Source: Candidatus Gastranaerophilales bacterium (GTDB taxonomy: Bacteria; Cyanobacteriota; Vampirovibrionia; Gastranaerophilales; Gastranaerophilaceae). From it: 64,000 nt of DNA. The stretch is from contig CALVAA010000006.1 of assembly GCA_944325315.1 (NCBI GenBank), positions 47,780 to 111,779 of the forward strand, in the 5' to 3' direction. Shown one piece after another: positions 43,017 to 52,003 of this stretch. The translations under genes were made by a program, and so were the position numbers. Numbering within the stretch: the first letter of the stretch is position 1; each line of letters opens with the position of its first letter. A model generated the notes under the pieces. It was not told the origin of the DNA and did not search any database. It saw only the letters and a program-made list of their open reading frames with translations.

Positions 43017-44525
43017 ATGTTTTTCGATAATCTAGAAAAAGATGAATTAAACAGTCTGTATTCCAATATAGAAGAATACTTGAATACAAAAGAAATAAAG
43101 TGGATAAAATATGCCGTATTAGGTTCAAAAACTGTTAAAATCGTAAGTTACAACAGTGAATTTTTACCTCTTGCAGAAAAACAACTTTCATACATTCTAA
43201 AAGATACTGCTGACAGCTATGATGATACACTGTATATTTGGCAGCAGGATGATGTATTTGCTTTAGCTAAAAAAATTCTCGATAAAAAAAGCTACATGCG
43301 ACTTATGCTTGAGTTAACCTGCAGAAAAGCCAAAAAATTCAGTGAGGAAGAAATTAAACAAGTATACGACATTCAAATAATTGATAAAAACTACTCAAAA
43401 AATAAACCCGCAATAGAATTTCAGTCTCAAAGAGGTTTCTTTATTGCAAACAATAAAGAAAACCACAAATATTATTATGGAGTAAGAGATTTAAGTCCTG
43501 AAGAATTTATTAAAGAAGGACATATTTTTGTCCAGTTTTTCAACAATATTTTAAAAACGGAAACATCAAACCTTATCCACGGGGCGGTAATTGGATACAA
43601 CAACAACGGCATTTGTTTTTGCGCAAGAGGACAAAGGGGAAAGTCTACTCTTTCGGTTCTTTCAATGATAAAAGGCTTTGAATATGTTTCTGATGACTAT
43701 TTAATTTTGCACCAAAACGATAAAAGAGAACTTTTATCAAGCCCTATTTATTCAATAATAACCCTTTCTCCGGAAATGTATAATAGACTATACGACTTAA
43801 TGGGTGAATCCAAATTTGTTTCAAACAACGCCAGAAAAGACAAATACGTTTTTAATATTTCAAATTTCCATGACAGATTTAAATCGAACTATCCGATAAA
43901 ACTCTGTATTTTCCCTGAAATAGTAAAAGACAAAAACCCAAGCATAAAGCTCTGTACAAAAGAAGAAAAAGGCAGGGCAATTGTTCAAATGGTTCAATCA
44001 ACACTCATTCAAACCGGAGATATAGCAGAAAATAATTCTGTAAAAAAACTAATGAACATGATTATAAATTTACCTTTTTATAAGCTAAATTTATGCTATG
44101 ACATTAACTATAATACCGAGTTTTTAAGAGAATTTATGAATAAATTCGACACCATTGAAAAACCAATTACAGAAACACCAAAAATAGCGCTTGATATTAC
44201 TTTTGATTTAGCAAACATTTTAGATACCAAAAATGGAATAATTTATTCTATGAATAAATTCACAACAAACATATTTGAAAATTTATTAAATGGTATATCA
44301 AAGCAAAACATTCAATCAGAACTAAATAAACTATCGCATTTCAATAAAAATTTAATTGAAGAATTTGAAGTCTTGCTGTTAAAATTAGAAGAAAAAGGAA
44401 TTTTTACATTTAAACAAACAATTCAAAAAGAAGCTCAGATAAATCTTAACTTTGCAAAAGAGGATAATTACAAGCTTGATTTTACCGAATACATAAATGG
44501 CGAAATTAAACAGTTAATAAAATAG
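43017..44525 (+). CDS. HPr-kinase-like protein with C-terminal PqqD-like domain
   Basis: 502 aa. Residues about 1-185 are unassigned. An HPrK-like core follows: His188 in LIHGAVIGY, a P-loop at 203-211 (ARGQRGKST) and YVSDDYLIL at 223-231 as the Walker B-like segment. From about residue 385 the sequence returns to a PqqD-like fold (LDTKNGIIYSMNKFTTNIFE). PqqD domains present peptides to modifying enzymes; HPrK-like proteins occur in lasso-peptide and SynChlorMet-type cassettes, where one is a peptide kinase. The next gene is a second PqqD protein. The substrate is not known. Confidence 0.8.
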   Translation: MFFDNLEKDELNSLYSNIEEYLNTKEIKWIKYAVLGSKTVKIVSYNSEFLPLAEKQLSYILKDTADSYDDTLYIWQQDDVFALAKKILDKKSYMRLMLELTCRKAKKFSEEEIKQVYDIQIIDKNYSKNKPAIEFQSQRGFFIANNKENHKYYYGVRDLSPEEFIKEGHIFVQFFNNILKTETSNLIHGAVIGYNNNGICFCARGQRGKSTLSVLSMIKGFEYVSDDYLILHQNDKRELLSSPIYSIITLSPEMYNRLYDLMGESKFVSNNARKDKYVFNISNFHDRFKSNYPIKLCIFPEIVKDKNPSIKLCTKEEKGRAIVQMVQSTLIQTGDIAENNSVKKLMNMIINLPFYKLNLCYDINYNTEFLREFMNKFDTIEKPITETPKIALDITFDLANILDTKNGIIYSMNKFTTNIFENLLNGISKQNIQSELNKLSHFNKNLIEEFEVLLLKLEEKGIFTFKQTIQKEAQINLNFAKEDNYKLDFTEYINGEIKQLIK

Positions 44526-44536
44526 GAGAGAGAAAA

Positions 44537-45010
44537 ATGTCAAATTATAAATTAAACGAAGAAAAAATGTTTGCAGATGTAACTGATGGCACTGCAATTA
44601 TAATTAATTCAGAAACCGGAATATATTATGGTATTAATAATTTTGGTACACAGATTTATGAAAGCCTTACGGAAGGATCAAGCAGGGAAGATGTTTTGTC
44701 TGCTTTAAAATCGCTTAAAGATGTGCCATCTGATATTGAAACAACTTTAGATGCGTTCATTAAAAGGCTTTTGGATTTTGAAATTATTAAAAAAGCGGAT
44801 ACATCGTCAAAAGCTGTTAATATTGATTCTTCAATCGCAAAATCAGACAATTATAAAATGCTTGTAAATGAATACAATGACGCTCAAGAAATGCTTTTAT
44901 CCGACCCTATACACGAAGTAAAAGAAGAAGAAGGCTGGTCTCCAAACAAAGATTCTATCGGATACAACAAAGAAGAAACACTAAAAAGAGAAGAAAAAGC
45001 GGAAGAATAA
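44537..45010 (+). CDS. PqqD-family protein with acidic C-terminal extension
   Basis: 157 aa. Residues 1-90 form a PqqD domain (the peptide-binding winged helix of RiPP pathways): FADVTDGTAIIINSETGIYY, YESLTEGSSREDVLSAL, and FIKRLLDFEIIKK. The last 65 residues are an extra tail, acidic, with LLSDPIHEVKEEEGWSPNK near residues 120-138. Such a tail is not part of the PqqD fold and might be an interaction segment or even a fused substrate. GGAGAG precedes the ATG. It is 11 bases after the HPrK-like gene. Confidence 0.85.
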   Translation: MSNYKLNEEKMFADVTDGTAIIINSETGIYYGINNFGTQIYESLTEGSSREDVLSALKSLKDVPSDIETTLDAFIKRLLDFEIIKKADTSSKAVNIDSSIAKSDNYKMLVNEYNDAQEMLLSDPIHEVKEEEGWSPNKDSIGYNKEETLKREEKAEE

Positions 45011-45028
45011 TTAACGTTTGATAAAACA

Positions 45029-46012
45029 ATGACGCCAAAAGTTTCAATTATAATACCCGTTTTTAACACGGAAAAATATCTGAAAAAATGCCTTGATAGT
45101 GTTTTAAATCAAACACTATCAAGCATTGAAGTTATATGCATAAATGACTGTTCAGAGGATAACTCTCTTGAAATTTTAAAAGAATACTCCAATAAAGATA
45201 AACGTCTAAAACTAATTGATTTTAAAGTCAATCAAGGGGTTTCGATAGCTAGAAACAAAGGGGTTAGTGAATCATCTGGAGATTATATCGGCTTTATTGA
45301 TTCAGATGATTTTGTTGAGCTTGATTTTTATGAAAAACTATACAAAAAAGCAATCGAAACAAACGCAGACTGTGCAAAAGGAAATATATATACAACAAAA
45401 GAAGATGGTTCAAATCCTATTTTAACAGATTTTTATAACCAAAATAATAAAATAAAAGAAAACAAAGCATACTTTTGCTACGGATTTACTTCTGCAATTT
45501 ATAAAGCTTCTTTAATTAAAGATAACAATATTAATTTTCCTGAAAAAATAATTCACTTTGAAGACCCGTATTTTAGTATCTTGGCAAATATTTTTATGAC
45601 CTCAGTTGAAATCGTTAATAGTGCAAAATATTACTACATACAGCACAAAAATTCTGCAGTTGACGGTTCAAAAACAGAGAAAGCTGCAATTGCTTTTAAA
45701 AATAGTGTGGCAAAAATTACAGACTTAATAAATAAAAATTGCTCCAGCAAAACAGACTACAATATATACTTTAATTTTTTATTAACCCAGCTTGTTCCTT
45801 GGTGCAGTGATACTATGCTTACCGATAAGGCAAACTCTATAGCAATTGAAGGGCTATTATATATTTTTAAAAACATTAAATATGATAAACAAAAATTGTT
45901 TGAATTTTATTTTCTCAACAAAAAAAATGAAACACTAAAAAACAATAGAAAAGCAGCATTTGAAAAATTACGAAAAAAAATATCAATTAATAGTACAAAT
46001 AACATTACATAA
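45029..46012 (+). CDS. GT2-family glycosyltransferase (first of three related)
   Basis: 327 aa. GT-A domain at 1-120: SIIIPVFNTEKYLKKCLDSV, ICINDCSEDNS, and the DxD site IDSDDFVELDFYEKL. The C-terminal 200 residues are helical and specific. It shares about two thirds identity in the N-terminal part with the next two genes. It starts 18 bases after the PqqD gene, in the same operon. Acceptor specificity cannot be read from sequence. Confidence 0.93.
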   Translation: MTPKVSIIIPVFNTEKYLKKCLDSVLNQTLSSIEVICINDCSEDNSLEILKEYSNKDKRLKLIDFKVNQGVSIARNKGVSESSGDYIGFIDSDDFVELDFYEKLYKKAIETNADCAKGNIYTTKEDGSNPILTDFYNQNNKIKENKAYFCYGFTSAIYKASLIKDNNINFPEKIIHFEDPYFSILANIFMTSVEIVNSAKYYYIQHKNSAVDGSKTEKAAIAFKNSVAKITDLINKNCSSKTDYNIYFNFLLTQLVPWCSDTMLTDKANSIAIEGLLYIFKNIKYDKQKLFEFYFLNKKNETLKNNRKAAFEKLRKKISINSTNNIT

Positions 46013-46024
46013 AAAGAGAATAAA

Positions 46025-46381
46025 ATGCCAAAAGTTTCAGTAATTATACCTGTATATAATGCAAAAGACTATCTTGGAAGATGTTTGGATAGTGTAATAA
46101 ATCAAACACTAAAAGACATTGAAATAATATGCATCAATGACTGTTCAAAGGATAACTCCCTTGAAATTTTAAAAGAATACTCAAGCAAAGATAAAAGGAT
46201 AAAATTAATCAACCACAAAACAAATAAAGGAGAATCAGCTGCAAGAAACACAGGGCTAGACAATGCAAAAGGAGAATACATTGCATTTTTAGATAACGAC
46301 GACACAATTGATTCAAACTTCTATGAAAAACTATACAAAAAAGCAACTGAAACTAATGCAGATATAGTAAAAGGCGAAGTC
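46025..46381 (+). repeat. Direct repeat copy A (GT2 N-terminal region)
   Basis: About 357 bases nearly identical to 47134-47490, with scattered silent changes (for example ctggaag/ctgggag near the start). It encodes the shared 119 residues. The repeat is a likely site of recombination between the tandem genes. Confidence 0.85.
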
Positions 46382-47047
46382 CATACAATAGAGTATGATG
46401 GCAGTGAAAGCTATGATGATTTGAATGAAAAAATAAGAAAAAACAATTCAAAACTATACTTTGCATACTTCTGGTGGACAGCTATATATAAAGCGTCTTT
46501 AATTAAAGATAACAACATAAGATTTTTAGAAAATTACCCATTAGGAGGCGATGTTTTATTTTTAAACCAAGCAATTTTTGCCTCAAATAAACTTTCCTTA
46601 GTTGATAATTGCTTTTATCATTACCACAGAAGAATTGATAGTGGGGATAGTTTAAAATTAACATTTAATAAAATTCAATCTGCTTTAAATATACACGAAA
46701 AAATATTAGATAATACATTAAAAAGTAAATATATAAAAACCGATGTTAATGCCGTCTATTTTCTATTGAGCTGGCATCTTAAAGCACCGCTAAACTATAT
46801 GTATAGAAATAAAACCCTTGAAGTGCTTAATTTTTGCATAGAAAAAATGTATAAATTTTATAACAAAATAAAAACTAACGTTGATATCAAAAAACTAAGT
46901 CTAGATGTTGCTCCCATAATTTTAAATTACTTAGAAAATTATTCCCCAAAAGATTTAGCTGAATTTTACATAAAAAACAATTCTCCGCAAAAAATGCTTA
47001 TGGCAAATTTAAGATATTTACACAGCAAAAAAGCAAGTTGCAAATAA
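46025..47047 (+). CDS. GT2-family glycosyltransferase (second of three)
   Basis: 340 aa. Nucleotide-binding domain at 1-119 with IIPVYNAKDYLGRCLDSVIN, ICINDCSKDNS and the metal-binding LDNDD at 89-93. Residues 1-119 are identical to those of the gene at 47134 while the remainder diverges sharply, so one copy arose by duplication and replacement of the acceptor domain, or the N-termini are homogenised by gene conversion. Confidence 0.93.
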   Translation: MPKVSVIIPVYNAKDYLGRCLDSVINQTLKDIEIICINDCSKDNSLEILKEYSSKDKRIKLINHKTNKGESAARNTGLDNAKGEYIAFLDNDDTIDSNFYEKLYKKATETNADIVKGEVHTIEYDGSESYDDLNEKIRKNNSKLYFAYFWWTAIYKASLIKDNNIRFLENYPLGGDVLFLNQAIFASNKLSLVDNCFYHYHRRIDSGDSLKLTFNKIQSALNIHEKILDNTLKSKYIKTDVNAVYFLLSWHLKAPLNYMYRNKTLEVLNFCIEKMYKFYNKIKTNVDIKKLSLDVAPIILNYLENYSPKDLAEFYIKNNSPQKMLMANLRYLHSKKASCK

Positions 47048-47133
47048 CAACATTTCTTATAAAGATTTGACTCAGCTAAAAACAAAACAATTTTACACCA
47101 ATTAAAAAGAAAAACAGCAAAAAAGGAAATAAA

Positions 47134-47490
47134 ATGCCAAAAGTTTCAGTAATTATACCTGTATATAATGCAAAAGACTATCTTGGGAGATGTTTGGATA
47201 GTGTAATAAATCAAACACTAAAAGACATTGAAATAATATGCATCAATGACTGTTCAAAGGATAACTCCCTTGAAATTTTAAAAGAATACTCAAGTAAAGA
47301 CAAAAGAATAAAACTAATCAACCACAAAACAAACAAAGGAGAATCAGCTGCAAGAAACACAGGGCTAGACAATGCAAAAGGAGAATACATTGCATTTCTG
47401 GACAACGACGACACAATTGATTCAAACTTCTATGAAAAACTATACAAAAAAGCAACTGAAACTAACGCAGACATAGTAAAAGGCGAAGTA
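47134..47490 (+). repeat. Direct repeat copy B (GT2 N-terminal region)
   Basis: Second copy of the 357-base repeat described at 46025. The similarity extends a few bases upstream to the shared aataaaatg start context and stops after the codons for KGEV. Confidence 0.85.
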
Positions 47491-48162
47491 AAATATATTA
47501 ACTATGACAATACAATTACATATGGAAATATAAACGAAGAATATAAAAAAACAAAAAACAAAATGACTTTTGTTTTAAATTGGTGGTGTGCAATATATAA
47601 AAGAGAATTAATATTTGATAATAATATAAGACTTCTTGAAGGATGCATTCTTGGAGGGGATAGTTTATTTTTAAATGAAGCAATAATAAATGCAAAAAAT
47701 TTCCAAATAGTAGATAATGTCTACTATAATTACTATAGACGAGAAGATAGCGGGGATTCAAAAATTTTAAGTTTTGAAAAAATGAAATCTGCTCTCAATG
47801 TTTTTGAATTGATTTTAAATAATATAAATAATTCACTAAACAACAAAATAATTACCAAAGAAGAGTATGATTTTGTTTTCAATCATTGGTTTTCATCATC
47901 CGTAATAATTTCAATGAGAAATAATGAATTAAGTTCAAAAGAACTTTGTTCAAAAACAATAATAAAATTTGCAAACAACTGTTTAAATAAAGATTTCTTT
48001 TGTTTAAGTTTAACAACGAAATTTCCCTCTATATATAATTTTGTTTTAAATAACGACACTAAAGGCTTAAGCGAATTTCTATATAAAAACAATACACCTT
48101 TTAAGTTTAATCTTGCTAATATTAGAAGTAAACACATTCTTTCATTGGAGAAAACAAAATGA
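47134..48162 (+). CDS. GT2-family glycosyltransferase (third of three)
   Basis: 342 aa. Identical to the preceding gene product over residues 1-119 and different after that, although the WW(T/C)AIYK and GGD(V/S)LFLN segments remain shared. The last codons overlap the start of the GT8 gene by 4 bases, indicating coupled translation. An 86-base AT-rich spacer without a gene separates it from the second copy. Confidence 0.93.
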   Translation: MPKVSVIIPVYNAKDYLGRCLDSVINQTLKDIEIICINDCSKDNSLEILKEYSSKDKRIKLINHKTNKGESAARNTGLDNAKGEYIAFLDNDDTIDSNFYEKLYKKATETNADIVKGEVKYINYDNTITYGNINEEYKKTKNKMTFVLNWWCAIYKRELIFDNNIRLLEGCILGGDSLFLNEAIINAKNFQIVDNVYYNYYRREDSGDSKILSFEKMKSALNVFELILNNINNSLNNKIITKEEYDFVFNHWFSSSVIISMRNNELSSKELCSKTIIKFANNCLNKDFFCLSLTTKFPSIYNFVLNNDTKGLSEFLYKNNTPFKFNLANIRSKHILSLEKTK

Positions 48163-49097
48163 ATTACATACCAATTTTTCTATCATCGGATAACATATAT
48201 GCACCTTATCTTGCAGTTTGCATGGCAAGTATATTAGATAATACAAAAGCTTTTTGTAATTTTTATATACTTGATGGCGGAATTGATAATAAAAACAAAG
48301 AAAAAATTAAAAACTTGAAAAAAATTTTCAATAATTTTGAACTGGAATTTATAGAAATAAATGTTGAAAAATTTAGCGATTTTCCGCTCACTGAAGGCAT
48401 AACCCATTCAACATATTCTCGCTTTTTAATTCCAAATTTAAAACCCGAATTAAAAAAAGTTATATATATTGACTGTGACACAATTGCTTTAGGGGATATT
48501 GAAGAATTATACAAAGAAGACCTCGAAAATTACGCATTAGGAGCTATTTTTAATGACAAAAGAAGAAGCTTTAATCTAGATACAAAAGAGCCTATGGAAT
48601 TAAGTAATAACTACAAATACTTTAATGCGGGTGTTTTGGTTATTGATATTGAAAAATGGATTAAGGATAATATTATAGAAAAACTATTTGAAATAGAAAG
48701 GAAATACAGAAAAAAAATTCCTCATGGGGATGAAAGCATTTTAAACAAATACTTCGATAATAACTACAAAACTCTTGATATAAAATACAATTATCTTGAA
48801 TGGGATTATAGCTTCAATGATAAAATAGAAAAAATATATATAAGACATTTTATTACAAAAATTAAACCCTGGATGCTAAATGAAAACAATAAAATATCTG
48901 CTTATCACAATCTATCTGAATTTTGGCATTATGCAAAAATGACAGATTTTTATTCCGATATGATAAAAAACTTAAAACCCGATAATATTCAACAAGAAAT
49001 GATTAAAAAAATTAGACTAGAAAAACTCTTACATCAAATGAATTTAAAGGAAATATCAAAACTTAAAATGCTAAAAGAAAACGTTAAAAAAAGATAA
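48159..49097 (+). CDS. GT8-family glycosyltransferase
   Basis: 312 aa. GT8 hallmarks: the opening IPIFLSSDNIYAPYLAVCMA, the DxD motif in VIYIDCDTIALGDI (Asp105, Asp107), FNAGVLVIDIEKW, and the HGDESILNKYF loop. Related enzymes are LPS galactosyl/glucosyltransferases (WaaJ/LgtC type) acting on the cytoplasmic side of the membrane. Starts within the preceding GT2 gene (4-base overlap). The C-terminus is helical and basic. Confidence 0.94.
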   Translation: MNYIPIFLSSDNIYAPYLAVCMASILDNTKAFCNFYILDGGIDNKNKEKIKNLKKIFNNFELEFIEINVEKFSDFPLTEGITHSTYSRFLIPNLKPELKKVIYIDCDTIALGDIEELYKEDLENYALGAIFNDKRRSFNLDTKEPMELSNNYKYFNAGVLVIDIEKWIKDNIIEKLFEIERKYRKKIPHGDESILNKYFDNNYKTLDIKYNYLEWDYSFNDKIEKIYIRHFITKIKPWMLNENNKISAYHNLSEFWHYAKMTDFYSDMIKNLKPDNIQQEMIKKIRLEKLLHQMNLKEISKLKMLKENVKKR

Positions 49098-49190
49098 ATT
49101 TATAAAAAATTCTATAATTAAAATAAGGAATTTACAAAAACAATATTAAACAAACTAAATTTTAATATGCTGATTAGGTAATTATAAAAA

Positions 49191-50099
49191 ATGGAAAATA
49201 AACAAGCATTATTAGATGAATATATAAAATTCAATATTTTAAATGAAAATCATAAACAGCCAATAATAAAAATTTTAGTTTCTTATATTAAGCCTTCTTT
49301 CCTTTTTAAGTCTGAAATTTTAACACCAATACACCTGGGAAGAGCCATTGCAAAAGAATCTTCCAAAGATGGAAAAATTTCAGATAACGACATTAAATGG
49401 CTTTATAAAAACTGTATAGGTGACGATGGCTTCAAAGAAAATATTTCAGATGTAAATCGCAGAGTTGGTTTTTTGACCGGCACTTTTTGGGCATGGAAAA
49501 ATTATGAAAAACTAGGCAATCCAGAATTTTTTGGCTCTTTTGGATATAGAAAACTCTTTAATCCTGAAGTTTTATACAAGTTATCCGATTACGATATTAT
49601 AATTCCCGAAGCTAGAAATCTAAAATCCACAACCAATAAAGAAAATTTTATTAACTGGCATGGTAAAAATTTATTCAAATCAATGTATTTGAATTTTCAA
49701 AAAGTACACCCTGAATTAATTTTTGAATTCGATAATTACTTAAATCTTTCTTATGGTTATTATCATGAAATATATATTTTAAAAAAACAATTATTTTTTG
49801 ATTTTTGCGAATGGATATTTCCATTATTATTTTCTTGCTTAGCAGATAAAAATTGCCGCAAAATTAAAGAAAATGACAAAATAGAAGCTCAAAATTTTAT
49901 GTATAAAAATGATAAAAGAGATATTGCATTTATTGCTGAAATGTACTGCGGCTTTTATTTATATTTGTTAACACAAAATGAAAATTTAGCCTATAGAGAA
50001 ATTGATTTGATAGAATTAGAAATAGAAAATGAAAAAGCTTTATTTGCGAAAAATTTCGCACAATTTATAAGAAATAAAAAATTTAAAAAGGATAATTAA
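49191..50099 (+). CDS. DUF4422-family glycosyltransferase
   Basis: 302 aa. The DUF4422 pattern, common in capsule and LPS clusters, is recognised in LTPIHLGRAIAKESSKDGKI, RRVGFLTGTFWAWKNYEKLG, GSFGYRKLF and LSYGYYHEIYILKKQLFFDF. The first 45 residues lack the usual opening and are lineage-specific. A 93-base AT-rich gap separates it from the GT8 gene. It is 3 bases before the GT32 gene. The sugar is unknown. Confidence 0.87.
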   Translation: MENKQALLDEYIKFNILNENHKQPIIKILVSYIKPSFLFKSEILTPIHLGRAIAKESSKDGKISDNDIKWLYKNCIGDDGFKENISDVNRRVGFLTGTFWAWKNYEKLGNPEFFGSFGYRKLFNPEVLYKLSDYDIIIPEARNLKSTTNKENFINWHGKNLFKSMYLNFQKVHPELIFEFDNYLNLSYGYYHEIYILKKQLFFDFCEWIFPLLFSCLADKNCRKIKENDKIEAQNFMYKNDKRDIAFIAEMYCGFYLYLLTQNENLAYREIDLIELEIENEKALFAKNFAQFIRNKKFKKDN

Positions 50100-50102
50100 T
50101 AA

Positions 50103-50855
50103 ATGATACCAAAACGCATATTCTACGTATGGGGATACAATGAAGAAAAATCAAGGTTGGCAAATATCTGTATTGAAAACTGGCGAATGATTTTACCTGA
50201 TTATGAAATAATAGAAATAAATGAAAAAGCAAAAGAATGGTTTGATTTTGAATTTGAATATAAAAACAATGTTTGGTTTAAAACTGTCTATGATTTAAAA
50301 ATGTGGGCATATGTGTCTGATTATATGCGCATAAAAACTCTATACGATAATGGAGGAATTTACTTTGATACAGATGTTACAGTATATAAAGATATTGAGC
50401 CATTATTAAACAATAAAATGTTTATTGGAAATTGCCTAAACAATGTTCCCGAGCTTGCAATTTTTGGCGCAGATAAAAACCATAAATATTTAAAAGATAT
50501 GTATGATTTTTATCAAGATGAAATTTGGAAAAGCCCGCATTATATAATTACGCAAATTTTTAGGCATATACTTAGCGAAAAATACAATATTTTACCAGAT
50601 TTAAACAATAATGTTTGCAGTGAAAATATAACAATTTATAAACCTGAATATCTTCATCCGCATCATTATGATATTCCATTTAGTCACAACTGTATAACCG
50701 AAAATACATATACAGTTCACTGGATGGGAGCATCTTGGCACAGCAAAAAGAATTTATTTTTTCTTGCAAGTAAACATAGAATACCTTTAAAAACATTGTT
50801 AAAACAGCTCGATTTTATTGATAAAGTAGACAATTTAACAAAAAACAAAAAATGA
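50103..50855 (+). CDS. GT32-family glycosyltransferase (DXD type)
   Basis: 250 aa. The start IPKRIFYVWGYNEE and the block DYMRIKTLYDNGGIYFDTDV, with the DxD motif at Asp89/Asp91, identify the DXD-containing capsular/mannosyl-type transferases. YTVHWMGASW near residue 205 supplies the conserved His/Trp ending. It is the last gene of the forward operon that begins at 43017. Confidence 0.93.
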   Translation: MIPKRIFYVWGYNEEKSRLANICIENWRMILPDYEIIEINEKAKEWFDFEFEYKNNVWFKTVYDLKMWAYVSDYMRIKTLYDNGGIYFDTDVTVYKDIEPLLNNKMFIGNCLNNVPELAIFGADKNHKYLKDMYDFYQDEIWKSPHYIITQIFRHILSEKYNILPDLNNNVCSENITIYKPEYLHPHHYDIPFSHNCITENTYTVHWMGASWHSKKNLFFLASKHRIPLKTLLKQLDFIDKVDNLTKNKK

Positions 50856-50942
50856 AAAATTAGCAGCATAAAACAGGCTTTTAAAAAACTTTTTAGCTAT
50901 ATTTTTAACAAAACACAATAAAAGGCTCTTTAAAAGACTCTT

Positions 50943-51932
50943 TTATTGACAAACTTGTTCTCCGCAAGGAAGCCCTCTTTGAATGTTTTCCCAATGACAC
51001 CAATTGCAAAATTCAGAATATGGTCTTGCATAAAAATTTATCAATTCCTCAGTCAGTTCTTTTGTCGGCTTCGTTTCCCTAATGTTTACAACATCATTTT
51101 CGATTTCAGCGGTTCTCTCTTTAGCTCTATACATATGGACAGAAACAGTACATTGTAAAAGAATCCCTTCAGCCAGCATATTACAGTATCGACCAAAACA
51201 ACCATCATACAATGATTTCATTGCATCAGGATTTCTCTTATCTTTATAGCATTTTGGCATAGAAAACCAATTTAGCGCTTCTCTTTTTTCTTGAAAATTA
51301 TTAAACTTCACTTTATTTTCTACAAGCATTGCTTTAAATTCATCATATTTTACTGTTACGCCTGATGTAATATTTTTTACATTTCTATAGTCAGAAATTT
51401 GAAAAGCCACTTTTTTATTTTTGCAGGTTTTTAATAGTTTTTCGCTTGGTAAAATCGTACAGTTAGTTGCAATAAATATGTTGTGAATTCTTTTTTGTTT
51501 AACAGCATATTCAACCATTTTATAAAGCTCAGAACTAATTAAGGGTTCTCCGCCTACAAATCCAAGTACTTGAATATAGTCAACAGACTTTAGTATAGCA
51601 TCAATATCTTTTTTAAATTGCTCAAAGTTTTCCAAATTAACATGCGAATTTGTTTCATTAAGGGTCGGGATAAATGTATTACAATGCTTGCAATTAAGGG
51701 TACATTTTGTTGTTACAACATATTCTAAATTAGGAATAATAGGTTTATGTTTTAGCAAAAATCTTAACTTCATTAATTTATAGTGCCATTTTTCCGCTTT
51801 TTTCTTATTTATTTTTTTTAAAAAAGAAATTAAAGGAAAATCAAATAACTCACTAATCCATTCATTAGTAGCAGTTTCATATATCAATTTTAAGTTGTTA
51901 TTTTTAAAATAATAAAAAGCTTCTTTATCCAT
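50943..51932 (-). CDS. Radical SAM protein with SPASM-like C-terminal cysteines
   Basis: 329 aa. The radical SAM [4Fe-4S] motif is Cys77, Cys81 and Cys84 in KCTLNCKHC. FVGGEPLIS is the GGE SAM-binding motif. At least eight more Cys follow: one in MPKCYKD, then GCFGRYCNM, LLQCTV, and at the end CNWC, PCG and VCQ, as in SPASM-type proteins with auxiliary clusters, though the spacing is not the classic one. SPASM enzymes often modify peptides with help from PqqD domains, of which two lie 6-8 kb away. It is convergent with the glycosyltransferase operon. The substrate is unknown. Confidence 0.85.
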   Translation of the reverse strand: MDKEAFYYFKNNNLKLIYETATNEWISELFDFPLISFLKKINKKKAEKWHYKLMKLRFLLKHKPIIPNLEYVVTTKCTLNCKHCNTFIPTLNETNSHVNLENFEQFKKDIDAILKSVDYIQVLGFVGGEPLISSELYKMVEYAVKQKRIHNIFIATNCTILPSEKLLKTCKNKKVAFQISDYRNVKNITSGVTVKYDEFKAMLVENKVKFNNFQEKREALNWFSMPKCYKDKRNPDAMKSLYDGCFGRYCNMLAEGILLQCTVSVHMYRAKERTAEIENDVVNIRETKPTKELTEELINFYARPYSEFCNWCHWENIQRGLPCGEQVCQ

Positions 51933-52003
51933 AATTTTTAAATATATCTCCAGTATAACTTTTTAAATAAATATTATATGTATTCTACCATAAATAATCA
52001 TGC

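Noticed and set aside
50880..50945. AAAGGCTCTTT / AAAGACTCTTT repeats between GT32 and radical SAM genes
   Set aside because: I considered a terminator, but the elements are mainly direct repeats with only a tiny self-complementary core, so no convincing stem.
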